A DNA stretch of 28,733 bases from Bacillota bacterium (GCA_021806845.1 JAKAPV010000002.1:3101-31833); one strand, 5' to 3'; numbered from the stretch's first letter, positions 1 through 9,217 are shown. Program-made: numbers and translations. Notes: generated by a model from the sequence alone, not told the origin.

Positions 1-87
1 GTGGGCCTGCAGGAGCTCCTCACCCTCCTCCGCCGTCAAACGGCCTTCCGACACCAGCCGCAGCACGCGGCGCTCGAACTCACCCAT
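1..87 (-). CDS. SHOCT-like / YvlB N-terminal domain protein (partial)
   Basis: This is the first 29 codons of a gene running off the left edge; only MGEFERRVLRLVSEGRLTAE and a few further residues are visible. The pattern of a short helix, E-G-(K/R)-(L/I)-(T)-A-E-E, then a second Leu-rich helix is the SHOCT-like segment that opens YvlB/LiaX-type envelope-stress proteins with a DUF4097 beta region. That assignment is from family knowledge; the diagnostic C-terminal part is outside the window. The ATG lies 8 nt inside the end of the upstream DUF2089 gene (GATGGGTGA) with GGAGGAAACCAGG in front, so the two are translationally coupled. Function unknown; a role in envelope stress is inferred only from relatives. 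Confidence 0.6.
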   Translation of the reverse strand, partial: MGEFERRVLRLVSEGRLTAEEGEELLQAH

Positions 88-466
88 CCTGGTTTCCTCC
101 CTCTTCATCATCCTGCAACGCGAGCGTCTCAAGGAGCCTCAGGGCCTCCTCCGCCCGCAGGTCCCCCCTGCGCAGGCGCGACAGCACATCCTTGCGCGGC
201 GGCGCCTGCGGCGAGAGCTGCGCCACGATGTCGTCGAGCTGGCCGCGCAGCGCCTGGTAGGAGACGCCGTCGATACGTTCCATCTCTTTGAGGTTGCCGC
301 GCACGAGCAGAAAGCGGACCGCGAACGCTTGCTGCTGCATACTGAGGCGAGCCAGCGGCACTTCGAAGCTGCCGTGAACCTCGGTCTCGCAGCGGCCGCA
401 GCGAAGTCGCGTCGCCGTCAGTGCCCCGCCGCATGCCGGGCAGGCCGGAATCCCTGCGGTCATCAA
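80..466 (-). CDS. DUF2089 family zinc-ribbon protein
   Basis: This is a 128-residue protein. An N-terminal zinc ribbon has CPAC (C9, C12) and CGRC (C23, C26). A helical region follows with L-x-R-L and F-L-x-x-R-G-N-x-K-x-M-E (about 41-63), matching DUF2089 proteins, whose middle part resembles a sigma-factor or helix-turn-helix segment. The start ATG-ATG is preceded at a suitable distance by AGGGGG. The gene overlaps the next one by 8 nt. DUF2089 genes are commonly found immediately before SHOCT/YvlB-like genes, as here, which supports both calls. A regulatory or DNA-binding role is inferred from the zinc ribbon and is not proven. A promoter and a palindromic site lie at 492-535. Confidence 0.8.
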   Translation of the reverse strand: MMTAGIPACPACGGALTATRLRCGRCETEVHGSFEVPLARLSMQQQAFAVRFLLVRGNLKEMERIDGVSYQALRGQLDDIVAQLSPQAPPRKDVLSRLRRGDLRAEEALRLLETLALQDDEEGGNQDG

Positions 467-491
467 GGATTGATCCCCCTTCGGTCAAAAA

Positions 492-518
492 ATTATCCCA
501 TATGCATCTATTTTTCAA
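492..518 (-). promoter_or_regulatory. Putative promoter of the DUF2089 operon
   Basis: Read on the minus strand there is TTGAAA (513-518) and GATAAT (492-497) separated by 15 nt, in a markedly AT-rich patch within GC-rich DNA about 30-50 nt upstream of the DUF2089 start. The spacing is shorter than the 17 nt ideal, which would suit a promoter needing an activator or having altered spacing. This is a pattern-based call only. Confidence 0.45.
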
Positions 519-535
519 CTGTACCAGAGTACAGT
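518..535. promoter_or_regulatory. Perfect palindromic operator candidate
   Basis: ACTGTAC - CAGA - GTACAGT is a perfect 7+7 bp inverted repeat with a 4-nt centre. It overlaps the last base of the proposed -35 box of the DUF2089 operon. Position and symmetry suggest a binding site for a dimeric regulator; which one cannot be said from the window. Confidence 0.5.
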
Positions 536-553
536 GCGAGACAAAAGCTGCAA

Positions 554-614
554 GCTCCGCCGAGCTGCGGAGCGGCCGCAAAGCGAAGGGGCGCGACCGT
601 GCAGGTCGTGCCCC
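554..614 (-). terminator. Two stem-loops after the S58 peptidase gene
   Basis: Downstream of the leftward peptidase gene (stop at 642) are two hairpins: 588-598 with 604-614 (11 bp with one imperfect pair) and GCTCCGC-CGAGCT-GCGGAGC at 554-573. On the minus strand the first is followed by TTCGCTTTG, a weak U-tract. The imperfect pair is a G-U wobble in plus-strand RNA but a C-A mismatch in minus-strand RNA, so the orientation is not certain. The first hairpin closely resembles the one after ftsH. Confidence 0.4.
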
Positions 615-641
615 GGACAATGCTTCGAGCGGTGCCCGGCC

Positions 642-1736
642 TTAAAGTCGACCGAAGCGCCGCATGACCTCCAGCAGTGTGGATGCGTCGAGTGCCGGTA
701 CGGTCCGTCCGGCGGGACGCACGGTTTTCGTCGTTTGCGCGGCGAGGAGCGCGTTCAGGACGGACTCCTCCACCGCCTGGCAGACGGCCTCGTAGACGGG
801 GTCGAACAGCTGGTCATTTAGGGCGGTGAAGGACAAGACCGCCGGAGCGTCCCGAGGGATAGGAACTTCGTTGGCCGTCGAAAACGCGAGGAAAATGTCG
901 CCCGAGCTGTTGCCGCCCGACGTTCCGGTGCGTGCAATGCCGAGGGCTGCCCGGCGCGCAACGCGGCGCAGCTGATGCGGCAGCATCGGCAAGTCCGTTG
1001 CGACGACCGCGATGACCGACCCGCGCTCGTCGTCGGCGGTTCCCGCTTGAGGCAGGACGCGGCCGACCGGTACTCCTAGCACAGTGAAGAGCTCCGGTCG
1101 GCCAAAGTTCGCCTGCACGAAGACGCCGACGGTGCCCTCGATGGTGCCGACCCGCACACGGCGCGACGAGGTGCCGGACCCCCCCTTCCAGCCGTAGCAG
1201 ATCATGCCCGTGCCGCCGCCGACGTTCCCCTCTGCGACGGGTCCGCTCCGGGCAGCGGTGATCGCCGCAAGCACGTCCTCCTCCGTGATGTGCTGTTGCA
1301 GGACGTCGCTCAGCACGCCGTCATAGGTCTCCGCGACGACCGGCAGCGCCCAGAGGTGATCAGACGCGAACGCTTCGCGGTACGTATCCAGCATCCACCG
1401 TACGGTTGCCGCATGGGTGATGCCGACGGAGTGGGTGCTGGTCAGGCAGATCGGCCCGAGGAAGTATCCGCCGTCCTCCACCCAGTGCAGGCCAGTCATC
1501 TCCCCATTGCCGTTCAAGGAGAAGCTGCCTGCCCATGCCGGCCGCAGGGCACCTTTGCGGCCGAATGGAAGGATCGCGGTGACGCCCGTACGCACCGCAG
1601 GCTCCGCTTCCTCACGCACGATCGTCCGGTATCCCACCTCAACTCCCCGTACATCGGTGATCGCGTTGCAGGGGCCCGTCTCGCCCATGAGCGGGAGTCC
1701 AATCTCGCGCGCCCGTCCCCGCGGCGGCATGCACAT
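642..1736 (-). CDS. P1 family (S58, DmpA-type) aminopeptidase/D-esterase
   Basis: This 364-residue protein is the full length expected for the DmpA/BapA family, N-terminal nucleophile enzymes that release N-terminal residues (L- or D-, sometimes beta-amino acids) from small peptides. The family N-terminal signature G-x-x-N-A-I-T-D-V-x-G-V-x-V-G is at 21-35. The autocleavage/nucleophile motif G-G-N-S-S-G-D is at 274-280; by analogy with BapA the chain should be cut between Asn276 and Ser277, freeing Ser277 as nucleophile. E-G-N-V-G-G-G-T-G-M at 169-178 is also typical. No signal peptide is seen, so it is probably cytoplasmic. GAAGGAGAGGCG precedes the ATG. It appears to be a stand-alone gene, with hairpins on the 3' side. 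Substrate unknown. Confidence 0.88.
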   Translation of the reverse strand: MCMPPRGRAREIGLPLMGETGPCNAITDVRGVEVGYRTIVREEAEPAVRTGVTAILPFGRKGALRPAWAGSFSLNGNGEMTGLHWVEDGGYFLGPICLTSTHSVGITHAATVRWMLDTYREAFASDHLWALPVVAETYDGVLSDVLQQHITEEDVLAAITAARSGPVAEGNVGGGTGMICYGWKGGSGTSSRRVRVGTIEGTVGVFVQANFGRPELFTVLGVPVGRVLPQAGTADDERGSVIAVVATDLPMLPHQLRRVARRAALGIARTGTSGGNSSGDIFLAFSTANEVPIPRDAPAVLSFTALNDQLFDPVYEAVCQAVEESVLNALLAAQTTKTVRPAGRTVPALDASTLLEVMRRFGRL

Positions 1737-1861
1737 CGCCTCTCCTTCGGAAAAAGCGCTGTTTAAGTAATTGGCCTTAGTGGCTCCCGCTATGGCCTAC
1801 ACCATTCCTTGCAGGAGTAACATCGCCTCACGGCCTCATCTTGTCGTAAGGTAACTCAATA

Positions 1862-3004
1862 CTAAAGGCCCACGACTTCTGCGGTCGGCCACATTGGTTC
1901 CCGTCCTTCCTGTTCGTTCGTGACGGTCACCACCCCCCTGCGAGTGATCTGCCAGGTTGTCTGAAAGGTGCTGTGCGAACCGGTGGTGCGATAGTTCAGC
2001 AGCGCACCGACACTGTAACCCGTGCCGTTAGGGGTCACTGTGATGCGCTCAGTACCGTGGACGAGTTTCCCTGACGCACTCCACCACGTCACCTTGGTGA
2101 CACCCGGCGTTAGTGGCCAGTAGGGGAGCTCGTAGAAAGGGGCTTGGAGCTGGCGAACTGATAGAAGCGCATCCTTAGGGCTGACGACTGGGGAGACCGG
2201 GGTCGTAGGCAGGATCGAGGGCGGCAGGCCGGCATTGAGGATCTGCGCCCTCGCTCCTGGGATGGGGTGGACCTGCTTGACATATACCCACCAACCCGAC
2301 ACGGGGTGAAATGCCCTGTAGGAGGACGGAATAGTGATCTTCCCGCTCCAGGTAAACTCCCCATCGCTGACCGTGGCGGTGCCCACGGGAAAGCCTGAGA
2401 CGGGCGAGCCTTGAGAAAGGTCGTCACCAAACTGTGGAGCAATCGTTACCTCGACCAAGGGGCCAAGGACGTCGCTCCCATGAATCGTTACGACGCCACT
2501 CGATGAAACCGCGACGGGTGGGGTGAGCCCCAACTTCTGAAACCCCTGGCCGAAACTCGCCGCGGCCAACGTCGGAGAGCGCAACGCCTCCCACTTGTTG
2601 CCCACTTCGGCGAGCACAATATCCTTGGACCAAGCGGGGAATCCGTTGGCGTCTACTGACTTGCGATATGGCTCAAGGAAGGCTTCCACGCCGTCGCTGA
2701 AATAGAGTTCCAGCTGGCCGCCTTGATACTCCGGTGCCGCCGCAGCGGGGTTTAAGACCGACTTGGCCCTTCGGGCATTTCGCCAGGCTGCCGTTAAATT
2801 GTCAAGGGCTTTGCGATCGTTGGACCAACCGATCCACAAGGGATTCCAAGAGACGACGCCCATCCCGTTGCCCTGGAAGATGGCAGAAACAATCCTTGGA
2901 CGCTGCCCGTTGGCTATCTTGTTGTTTGTCGTGGGCCCACACCCGCACAATAGTATGAGAGTCATTACGAGAACAAGGGCGGGAAATCTTGCGTATTTCA
3001 ACAT
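1862..3004 (-). CDS. Predicted lipoprotein, unknown function
   Basis: This is a 380-residue protein with a short N-region, a hydrophobic stretch and a lipobox-like L-C-G-C at about 20-23, so it is probably lipid-anchored at the outer face of the membrane. The rest is rich in Pro, Ser, Thr, Gly and aromatic residues (many Trp), as in beta-sandwich extracellular domains. The region around 170-235 (V-T-I-H-G-S-D-V-L-G-P-L-V-E-V and a following beta-rich stretch) could be an Ig-like fold. I do not recognise a family. The ATG is set by GAGGTGAGAA directly upstream. Base composition is visibly lower in GC than the flanking genes and the upstream region is AT-rich, a hint of different ancestry. It sits alone between the peptidase and ftsH in the same direction. 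Confidence 0.75.
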   Translation of the reverse strand: MLKYARFPALVLVMTLILLCGCGPTTNNKIANGQRPRIVSAIFQGNGMGVVSWNPLWIGWSNDRKALDNLTAAWRNARRAKSVLNPAAAAPEYQGGQLELYFSDGVEAFLEPYRKSVDANGFPAWSKDIVLAEVGNKWEALRSPTLAAASFGQGFQKLGLTPPVAVSSSGVVTIHGSDVLGPLVEVTIAPQFGDDLSQGSPVSGFPVGTATVSDGEFTWSGKITIPSSYRAFHPVSGWWVYVKQVHPIPGARAQILNAGLPPSILPTTPVSPVVSPKDALLSVRQLQAPFYELPYWPLTPGVTKVTWWSASGKLVHGTERITVTPNGTGYSVGALLNYRTTGSHSTFQTTWQITRRGVVTVTNEQEGREPMWPTAEVVGL

Positions 3005-3044
3005 TTCTCACCTCTGCATTTTACGCCGCCTGCTAGTATATTCT

Positions 3045-3061
3045 AAATCTAAATCAGATTT
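3045..3061. promoter_or_regulatory. AT-rich upstream region with small inverted repeat
   Basis: AAATCT - AAATC - AGATTT is a perfect 6+6 bp inverted repeat about 40-60 nt upstream of the lipoprotein start, in the most AT-rich stretch of the area. TATACT on the minus strand next to it could serve as a -10 box, but no convincing -35 box is seen. It may be the promoter/operator of the lipoprotein gene. Confidence 0.3.
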
Positions 3062-3111
3062 TATAGGCACTTCCGCAAAATCCCACATAGTCTTTGAACA
3101 GCGCTTCGGAA

Positions 3112-3147
3112 AAAGCACAGGGGCACGACCTCCAGGTCGCACCCCTG
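3112..3147 (-). terminator. Intrinsic terminator of ftsH
   Basis: The stem is 3118-3130 with 3135-3147 around a TCCA loop. The two positions that mismatch on the plus strand (C-A, A-C) become G-U wobbles in minus-strand RNA, giving a continuous 13-bp stem. It is followed on the minus strand by TGCTTTTTCC. This directional pairing supports termination of leftward ftsH transcription, 13 nt after the stop. Confidence 0.8.
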
Positions 3148-3159
3148 TCCCGTCGGCGT

Positions 3160-4968
<1,809 letters not shown>

Positions 4969-5019
4969 CGTAGTCCGGCCTCCTTTCGCAGGCGCACGAG
5001 CGGGGCCGTGAAGATCGGT

Positions 5020-6315
5020 TCATTTTAGCACACTCCAAACAGAGGTAACAACCTGAGCAGGGGCCGCCCAGGCCGTCCAAACGCGCTCTGACGCGAAAGT
5101 CGAGGCAGCTGGAAGAGGCCAGGGCTGTCCTGGCAACCAGAATGGTACGCCATCGATCATGAAGATTGGGATAAGATCTCGCAACCGCCGCGCAACCTTT
5201 TCGTCGACGAGGAGATCCTGCAGTTTGCGCGTGCCGGCCGTCGTCTGCAGGCGATCGCCCGGCATCCGGCCGCGCACCGTCACGACGCCTTTCGGGATCT
5301 TCGCGCTGACAGCGTCTTTCGGAGGATTTCCGATCCCCAGCCAGAGATCTCCGTAGCGCACCCGCATGCCGTCTTGCAGCGCGACCGCATCCGGTTTTGG
5401 CGCTCCCCACCACAGGATGCCGCCCTCGAGCATCAGGTCGCGCGCCGGGCTCAGACGCCGGCCTGCCTGCAGCGCAGATAGCATATCCGCCACCCGCTCC
5501 ATCGGCGCCTCCACCCCGCGCCGCGCGAGCAGCATCCGCAAGGCGCGGCGTGCGAGCGGCGCGGGCACTGAGGCAAGCGGCCGCACGTCGATGCCTCCTG
5601 GCACGTGCCGCAGGTCCTCGACCAGGGCGCGGGCTTGCGATTGCAGCAGTGCGTCGTCCTCCGCGCGCAGGCCCGCATTGCGCGCGAGCGTTGCCGCAAC
5701 GCGCGGGTTCTCCTGGCGAAGGAGGGGCAGGACGCCACGTCGCACCCGCGAGCGCAGGTTCTGGTCCGAAAGGTTGGTCGGGTCGATCGTGTAGGCGAGG
5801 TTTGCGCTGCGGCAGACGCCGAGCAGGCGCTCCTTCGGCACCCTGAGGAGCGGCCTCCAAAACGGCGGCCGCCAGGACGGCATCCCCGCGGCACGTGCGG
5901 AGCCCCGAAGGAGCTGCATCACTACCGTCTCCGCCTGGTCGTCCTCATGGTGCGCCAGAGCGACCGCTGCCGCCCCAAGGCCGCTTGCCAACCGCTGCAG
6001 CACCGAAAGCCGCGCCTCGCGCGCCGCCTCCTCGCTGCGGCGGTCCGGCCTCGGCAGGTGGACAATGCTGTAGCCGGCGCCGGCAGACTGCGCGAGGGAG
6101 GTACAGATGTCCGCCTCCCGGCGCGCGTCCTGCGGGCGCCAGCCATGGTCGACATGCGCGAGGTGCAACCGCATCCCGAGCCTCGGCGCCGCGTGGCAAA
6201 GGAGGTGCCAGAGGGCGACGGAGTCGGGACCGCCGGACACGCCGACGATCACCAGCCTGCCCTCGAGCTTGTGGCACACCGCCTCGCTGCGCAGGAGTTC
6301 CATCAACTCTTCCAT
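5020..6315 (-). CDS. tilS: tRNA(Ile)-lysidine synthase
   Basis: This enzyme ligates lysine to C34 of tRNA-Ile (CAU), using ATP, so that the tRNA reads AUA instead of AUG; it is essential. The 431-residue product has the N-type ATP-pyrophosphatase PP-loop S-G-G-P-D-S at 27-32, then H-V-D-H-G-W-R and H-H-E-D-D-Q-A-E-T-V, the TilS catalytic-domain signatures. The C-terminal part carries the TilS_C-type V-R-x-R-M-P-G-D-R motif followed by K-L-Q-D-L-L-V-D-E-K. The open frame continues upstream without a stop to 6933, but that extension is Arg/Ala/Gly-rich and antiparallel in quality to the real upstream gene, so I start at ATG 6315 (MEELMELL). The SD there is weak, so expression may be low or coupled. 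It lies 44 nt after the pseudokinase gene. Confidence 0.95.
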   Translation of the reverse strand: MEELMELLRSEAVCHKLEGRLVIVGVSGGPDSVALWHLLCHAAPRLGMRLHLAHVDHGWRPQDARREADICTSLAQSAGAGYSIVHLPRPDRRSEEAAREARLSVLQRLASGLGAAAVALAHHEDDQAETVVMQLLRGSARAAGMPSWRPPFWRPLLRVPKERLLGVCRSANLAYTIDPTNLSDQNLRSRVRRGVLPLLRQENPRVAATLARNAGLRAEDDALLQSQARALVEDLRHVPGGIDVRPLASVPAPLARRALRMLLARRGVEAPMERVADMLSALQAGRRLSPARDLMLEGGILWWGAPKPDAVALQDGMRVRYGDLWLGIGNPPKDAVSAKIPKGVVTVRGRMPGDRLQTTAGTRKLQDLLVDEKVARRLRDLIPIFMIDGVPFWLPGQPWPLPAASTFASERVWTAWAAPAQVVTSVWSVLK

Positions 6316-6359
6316 ATGCCGCCCGGCTTCGACGGGCGCCGCAAGGCTCCTGCCTCGCC

Positions 6360-7043
6360 CTACGGCTGGGGAGTGCCTCCGCCCAGCGCGCGCATGATCC
6401 CGTGCAGCGGCCGCAGTCGACGGCCCCACTGCCGCACGTGCCACTTGCCGCGCATGGTCTCCTGCAGCAGCTGCCATAGCTTCTGATCCTCCGCCGCCCA
6501 CGGCGGCTCCTCCCCTGGGACGCTCCCGCCTGCGCCGAGCATCGCGGTCGCAAGCCACGTGAGATCCACGGGGCCGCCTTCGTAGCGGCGCCATTCGCCA
6601 GGGCTGAGCAGGCGCCAGCGGCGATCCGCCGTCGCGTAGAGGAGGTCTGCGGGCCGGACCGAAACGACCTCCGCGCCATGCTGCAGCGCCGTCTCCAGCT
6701 GCTGGGCGATGTCGAAGCCGAGACGCCGGATTTCCGGCGGGGCCATGCGGCGCCCCTCGTGCAAGAGATTCCCAAGCGTGTACCCTGCAACCCACTCCGA
6801 GACAAGGTAGGACAGCCTGCCGCCCGGCATGTCCCCGATCTCGCGCATCTTCGGAAGCGTGCCCTGCGGCAGTTGCCTCAGCAGTTCCTCGCGGGCGTGC
6901 AAGAGTTCCGACCGGCCGATTTCCACGGCCCACGCCCGTCCCGTCTCGTCGCTGGCCCAGAAGGTTCGTTCGCCAAGGGCAGGTCCCAGCTGGTAACGAT
7001 GCGACTGCCCCCAGATCACCGGTCGGTCGACAGCCTCACCCAC
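6360..7043 (-). CDS. Degenerate protein kinase-like protein in the YabT position
   Basis: This 227-residue protein sits between spoIIE and tilS, where B. subtilis has the Hanks-type kinase YabT. It keeps a kinase-like layout: beta-3 W-A-V-E-I (about 38-42), hinge-like Y-L-V-S-E-W-V-A-G-Y-T-L (79-90), and a catalytic-loop-like S-V-R-P-A-D-L-L-Y (128-136). However, the beta-3 Lys is Glu41, H-R-D is replaced by V-V-S (126-128), Asn by Asp133, and D-F-G by S-P-G (147-149). It should not be an active kinase by the usual mechanism. It lacks the C-terminal membrane segment of YabT. The start GTG at 7043 is fixed by AAGGAGG and overlaps the spoIIE stop by 8 nt (GTGGGTGA), so it is translationally coupled to SpoIIE. 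A sporulation scaffold role is inferred. Confidence 0.7.
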   Translation of the reverse strand: MGEAVDRPVIWGQSHRYQLGPALGERTFWASDETGRAWAVEIGRSELLHAREELLRQLPQGTLPKMREIGDMPGGRLSYLVSEWVAGYTLGNLLHEGRRMAPPEIRRLGFDIAQQLETALQHGAEVVSVRPADLLYATADRRWRLLSPGEWRRYEGGPVDLTWLATAMLGAGGSVPGEEPPWAAEDQKLWQLLQETMRGKWHVRQWGRRLRPLHGIMRALGGGTPQP

Positions 7044-9129
7044 GCGGGCGTCGCCTCCTTCCGTGCGAAGTCTGCCCACCACGGCCACCAACGATACCCA
7101 ATTCCGGGCGGCCCCTCCGCACCCAGGCGCGGATCTCCGGCTCCTGCGCCGCTGGGTGGAACGCGGTTACGAGGACGGTCACGTCATCGCGCGGATCGCG
7201 CCGCCGGCCGATCGCGGCATCCAGGATGGCCTCGGCGAGGTACTGCGGATCCGACTCCGGCAGCGTGTCGAGCAACGCCTCGAGCCACTGCCCGCGGGGA
7301 CCGGGGGGGCCCTCCAATACGCCGTCCGACACGAGCACGAGAACGTCGCCGGCACGGAGCGGCAAGTGCTGCACCGTAGCCTGCGCTTCCGGGAGGATGC
7401 CGAGCGGCAACGCATCGCCGCGCAGGACCTGCACAGTGTCCGCGCGGCGCAGATATGTCTCCGGTGCTCCGATCTTGAGGGACGCGATCTCCCCTCCCGC
7501 AAGGTCCGCGATCGCGAGGTCGATCGTGGCGAACGTCTCCTTCCCTGAGACGCGGCGCGCCGCGTTCGCGGCCCGCAGCGCGACGACGGGGTCCATGCCG
7601 GCGGCGAGGAAGCCTTCCACGATGTCGAGGGCCGAGGCGCTCTGCTCCGCCGCCTCCATGCCTGTTCCCATCCCGTCGCTGAGCCCTAGGAGCAGGCGGC
7701 CGTCGGGGAGTTCCCTGACCACGTAGTTGTCACCCGAGACGGTGCCTGGGTTCTTGGCGACCCGTGCAAGCCCCGAACTGAAGCTCAGTCTGCGCGGCGG
7801 CGGCGATGAGGGTTCGCTGAGCGCCCAGCCGAGCATCTGCCGCACGCCGATCAGCGTGTCGCGTGTCAGTGTCCGCTCCGCGTGCAGATGGCGGCGGACG
7901 TTCGCCTCCGCGCGCAGCCGATCGCCCGCGAGCACCACGGCCGTCGCAACCTGGTCTGGGCGGGGGCACCGCTTGCGCAGGTCGGGAGGGAGGTCACGGG
8001 ACGTGGCGGGCGCGGCGTCCGCCCGCAGCATGAGATCGCGCACACCCGTATAGGTGGCGTAGAAGCCGGAGTCCCAGCAGACCGCCTCGTGGGGGCAACC
8101 CGCGCAGACGCGCTCGCGCACGCCACTGAGAAAGCGCGCCACGTCGGACTCCTCGGCGATCTCGGGAGCCTGCTCGCGGCTGAGCTCGCGCACCAGCGCA
8201 TCGATCTGCGCGAGCGCCTCCGAGAGGCGTTCCGGCGGCCCTGCCGGCTCCGGACTGGCGACCGCCTGGGGAGAGAAGTAGCCGCGAAGTTCCTGATAGG
8301 TGGCTTCCGGCAGCGAGAGGCTCACCCCAAGCAGCAGGAGCAAAGTCGCCACGACCGCTTCGAGGAACGGGATCGGCATGCCCCCGAGCAGCATCACAAG
8401 CCCGACCGCGAGGCCGAGCCAGGCCTGGAATCCCCCGTAGCGGCGCACATAGACGGCAAGCGCAGCCCCTGCGGCGAGACCCAGCGCGAACGGCGGCGCG
8501 ACTTGCCCGCCGAGCGACATCGCGACGCCAAGCAGCACCGCGAATGGAACGGCCGCCGTGCGCAGGCGCACCGCCGCCAGGGTGAAGAGGATCGCAGCGA
8601 GCGGCGCCACCGTCGCGCCGAACAGCGTCAGATCTCCGAGCGAGAGCACAGCCCAGATCGCGAGCACAGCAGCTGCGAGCCGGCGCCCGTCCCCGGAGGA
8701 ACCGCGCAACGCCGCCCCTGCGGACGCGACTGCAAGCGCAAGAAGCACTGTGATGGGAATGAGGGCGTAGCGATCCGGCCCGCCGGCCATGAAATAGGCG
8801 GCCGCAGAGCCAAGCAGACCAGCCCAGAGCACGCCGGAGTACCCGCGCCGCAGACCCAGGCGCAGCCGGCCGAGCGCCCCGCCGATCGGCGCTCCCAAGC
8901 AGAGGAGACCGAGCAGCGGCTCACCGGCCCAGATCGCTCCCGCCATGCTGCCAAGCGCAGCGATGGCGCCGTATGGGAGCTCTGCGGCGCCTCCCGCGAC
9001 CGCAAGCGCGAGCGGGAACCCCCAGAGCGGGAACTTCCCATGCGCCAGGAGCGTGGCCAGTGCCAGGGTGGCAGCTGCCTCCTGCCAACGAACGGCCAAG
9101 CGGCGCGCCGTGGCTTGCCCCTGCGCCAA
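7036..9129 (-). CDS. spoIIE: Stage II sporulation protein E (PP2C phosphatase)
   Basis: SpoIIE dephosphorylates SpoIIAA to release sigma-F in the forespore and binds FtsZ at the polar septum. The 697-residue product has an N-terminal membrane domain of about ten helices (roughly 15-275), a cytoplasmic central region with conserved cysteines (about 342, 345, 351 and 388) and a C-terminal PPM phosphatase domain. Metal-site motifs are S-G-D-N-Y (465-469), S-D-G-M-G-T-G (484-490), V-S-D-G (600-603) and D-D-V-T-V (648-652). It is shorter than the 827 residues of B. subtilis, mainly in the central part. I choose TTG at 9129 because GGGAGG lies 7 nt upstream. The open frame reaches 9270, but that part runs into the terminator of the preceding gene. 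It is first in the cluster leading to tilS and ftsH. Confidence 0.95.
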   Translation of the reverse strand: MAQGQATARRLAVRWQEAAATLALATLLAHGKFPLWGFPLALAVAGGAAELPYGAIAALGSMAGAIWAGEPLLGLLCLGAPIGGALGRLRLGLRRGYSGVLWAGLLGSAAAYFMAGGPDRYALIPITVLLALAVASAGAALRGSSGDGRRLAAAVLAIWAVLSLGDLTLFGATVAPLAAILFTLAAVRLRTAAVPFAVLLGVAMSLGGQVAPPFALGLAAGAALAVYVRRYGGFQAWLGLAVGLVMLLGGMPIPFLEAVVATLLLLLGVSLSLPEATYQELRGYFSPQAVASPEPAGPPERLSEALAQIDALVRELSREQAPEIAEESDVARFLSGVRERVCAGCPHEAVCWDSGFYATYTGVRDLMLRADAAPATSRDLPPDLRKRCPRPDQVATAVVLAGDRLRAEANVRRHLHAERTLTRDTLIGVRQMLGWALSEPSSPPPRRLSFSSGLARVAKNPGTVSGDNYVVRELPDGRLLLGLSDGMGTGMEAAEQSASALDIVEGFLAAGMDPVVALRAANAARRVSGKETFATIDLAIADLAGGEIASLKIGAPETYLRRADTVQVLRGDALPLGILPEAQATVQHLPLRAGDVLVLVSDGVLEGPPGPRGQWLEALLDTLPESDPQYLAEAILDAAIGRRRDPRDDVTVLVTAFHPAAQEPEIRAWVRRGRPELGIVGGRGGQTSHGRRRRPRG

Positions 9130-9183
9130 TGGACCGCCTCCCGCAATGCGCTCAGCTTCGGGCTTGTCCGCTGTCTCCCGCCA

Positions 9184-9217
9184 AGTATAGAGAAGGGGGG
9201 CCGAGAAGGCTGGCGAA
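9184..9217 (-). promoter_or_regulatory. Candidate spoIIE promoter with Spo0A-box-like site
   Basis: TATACT on the minus strand (9184-9189) is a good -10 box 55 nt upstream of the spoIIE start. The sequence TGGCGAA (9211-9217, plus strand) fits the Spo0A box TGNCGAA and sits where a -35 box would be with about 21-nt spacing. B. subtilis spoIIE uses a long-spaced sigma-A promoter with Spo0A boxes around -35. Only one box is seen, so the call rests on position plus a 7-nt match. Confidence 0.4.

Noticed and set aside
1745..3118. Shared 12-mer TTCGGAAAAAGC upstream of the peptidase and after ftsH
   Set aside because: Too short and without symmetry. The copies sit in different contexts, one beside an SD and one the U-tract side of a terminator, so chance is the simplest explanation.
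6316..6933. 206-codon N-terminal extension of tilS
   Set aside because: Arg/Ala/Gly-rich shadow of the pseudokinase gene. The TilS PP-loop falls at the normal position from ATG 6315.
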